Source: Bacteroidota bacterium
GTDB lineage: Bacteria > Bacteroidota > Ignavibacteria > UBA10030
Direction: 5' to 3'
DNA: 5,081 nt
Assembly: GCA_025455125.1 (NCBI GenBank)
Contig: JALONE010000118.1
Span: 1-5,081 of the forward strand
Position numbers and translations under genes: made by a program. The notes beneath the pieces are model-generated. The model was not told the origin of the DNA and ran no database searches. It worked only from the letters and a program-made list of their open reading frames with translations. Numbering within the stretch: the stretch's first letter is position 1; each line of letters starts with the position of its first letter. Positions 5,007 to 5,081 of the stretch are shown in pieces.

Positions 5007-5064
5007 ACGGCGGTGAGCCCCCCGATTATCCCTTCGCCCCCGCAGGGATATCTCTGACCGCCGT
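5007..5064. other. Nested hairpin at right edge
   Basis: ACGGCGGT (5007-5014) pairs perfectly with ACCGCCGT (5057-5064). Inside it TATCCCT (5027-5033) pairs perfectly with AGGGATA (5044-5050) around a 10-base loop. No T-run follows on either strand, so it is not a standard terminator. It may belong to the repeat cluster or to a feature beyond the window. Confidence 0.4.
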
Positions 5065-5081
5065 CATATGGATCAACTTCC

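Larger units (their letters stand above)
4643..5081. other. Repeat-rich intergenic region, no supported gene
   Basis: About 440 bases follow the second response regulator without a credible gene. Open frames that cross it on both strands consist largely of the repeat arms and have no ribosome-binding site or recognisable protein pattern. The region contains a large imperfect inverted repeat, two further inverted pairs of GCAAAGACGC-type units, and nested hairpins at the right edge. No clear T-tract terminator for the response-regulator operon is visible. The weak TTGTTG-aaaag-CAACAA hairpin at 4686-4702 is the only candidate. Confidence 0.6.

Noticed and set aside
4708..5014. CRISPR-like array.
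   Set aside because: Units alternate in orientation, are degenerate, and have spacers of 15 to 51 bases. There are no regular direct repeats and no cas genes.
5027..5081. Possible C-terminal end of a minus-strand gene (reads KLIHMTAVRDIPAGAKG then stop at about 5029).
   Set aside because: Only about 17 codons are visible, with no recognisable motif. Another minus frame and one plus frame are also open here, so the frame cannot be chosen without sequence beyond the edge.
1..5081. tRNA, rRNA, toxin-antitoxin, phage or defence genes.
   Set aside because: No cloverleaf, rRNA-like sequence or recognisable motif of such genes was found on either strand. The genes here are ordinary envelope, regulatory and nucleic-acid-binding genes.

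Overview
The window (about 50-55% GC by eye) is a compact stretch of ordinary bacterial chromosome with seven protein genes, one of them cut by the left edge, followed by about 440 bases of repeat-rich DNA without a gene. The envelope proteins have Gram-negative signatures: Sec signal peptides, one beta-barrel with a C-terminal Phe and one probable lipoprotein. Shine-Dalgarno sequences are clear before most genes, and one promoter matches the sigma-70 consensus. Together with the dispersed ACCAAGGCACGAAGG-type intergenic repeats, this suggests a Gram-negative, possibly of the Bacteroidota/Chlorobi/Ignavibacteria (FCB) group. That placement is a weak inference; nothing here is diagnostic.

Layout. 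Positions 1-1713, minus strand: three genes with short gaps, probably one operon, transcribed right to left. They are a SpoVG-like nucleic-acid-binding protein with an SSB-like C-terminal tip, a secreted SOUL-family heme-binding protein, and a secreted two-domain protein that runs off the left edge. Positions 1714-1933: a divergent intergenic region with short degenerate tandem repeats. Positions 1934-2980, plus strand: a membrane-anchored probable lipoprotein with a C-terminal transmembrane helix, resembling LppM/DUF3153-type proteins. Positions 2981-3043: a short convergent gap with a hairpin terminator. Positions 3044-3616, minus strand: a small outer-membrane beta-barrel protein with a near-consensus sigma-70 promoter. 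Positions 3815-4642, plus strand: two tandem paralogous single-domain CheY-like response regulators. Positions 4643-5081: inverted repeat units and hairpins; no gene is supported.

No mobile-element genes, defence genes, CRISPR array, tRNA or rRNA are visible. The most unusual item is the small SpoVG-like protein. It ends in a flexible Gly/Ser/Pro linker and the residues ETDLPF, which look like the protein-docking tip of single-stranded DNA-binding protein. The next most interesting are the duplicated response regulators without a kinase or output domain, the doubly anchored lipoprotein, and the inverted-repeat cluster at the right end.
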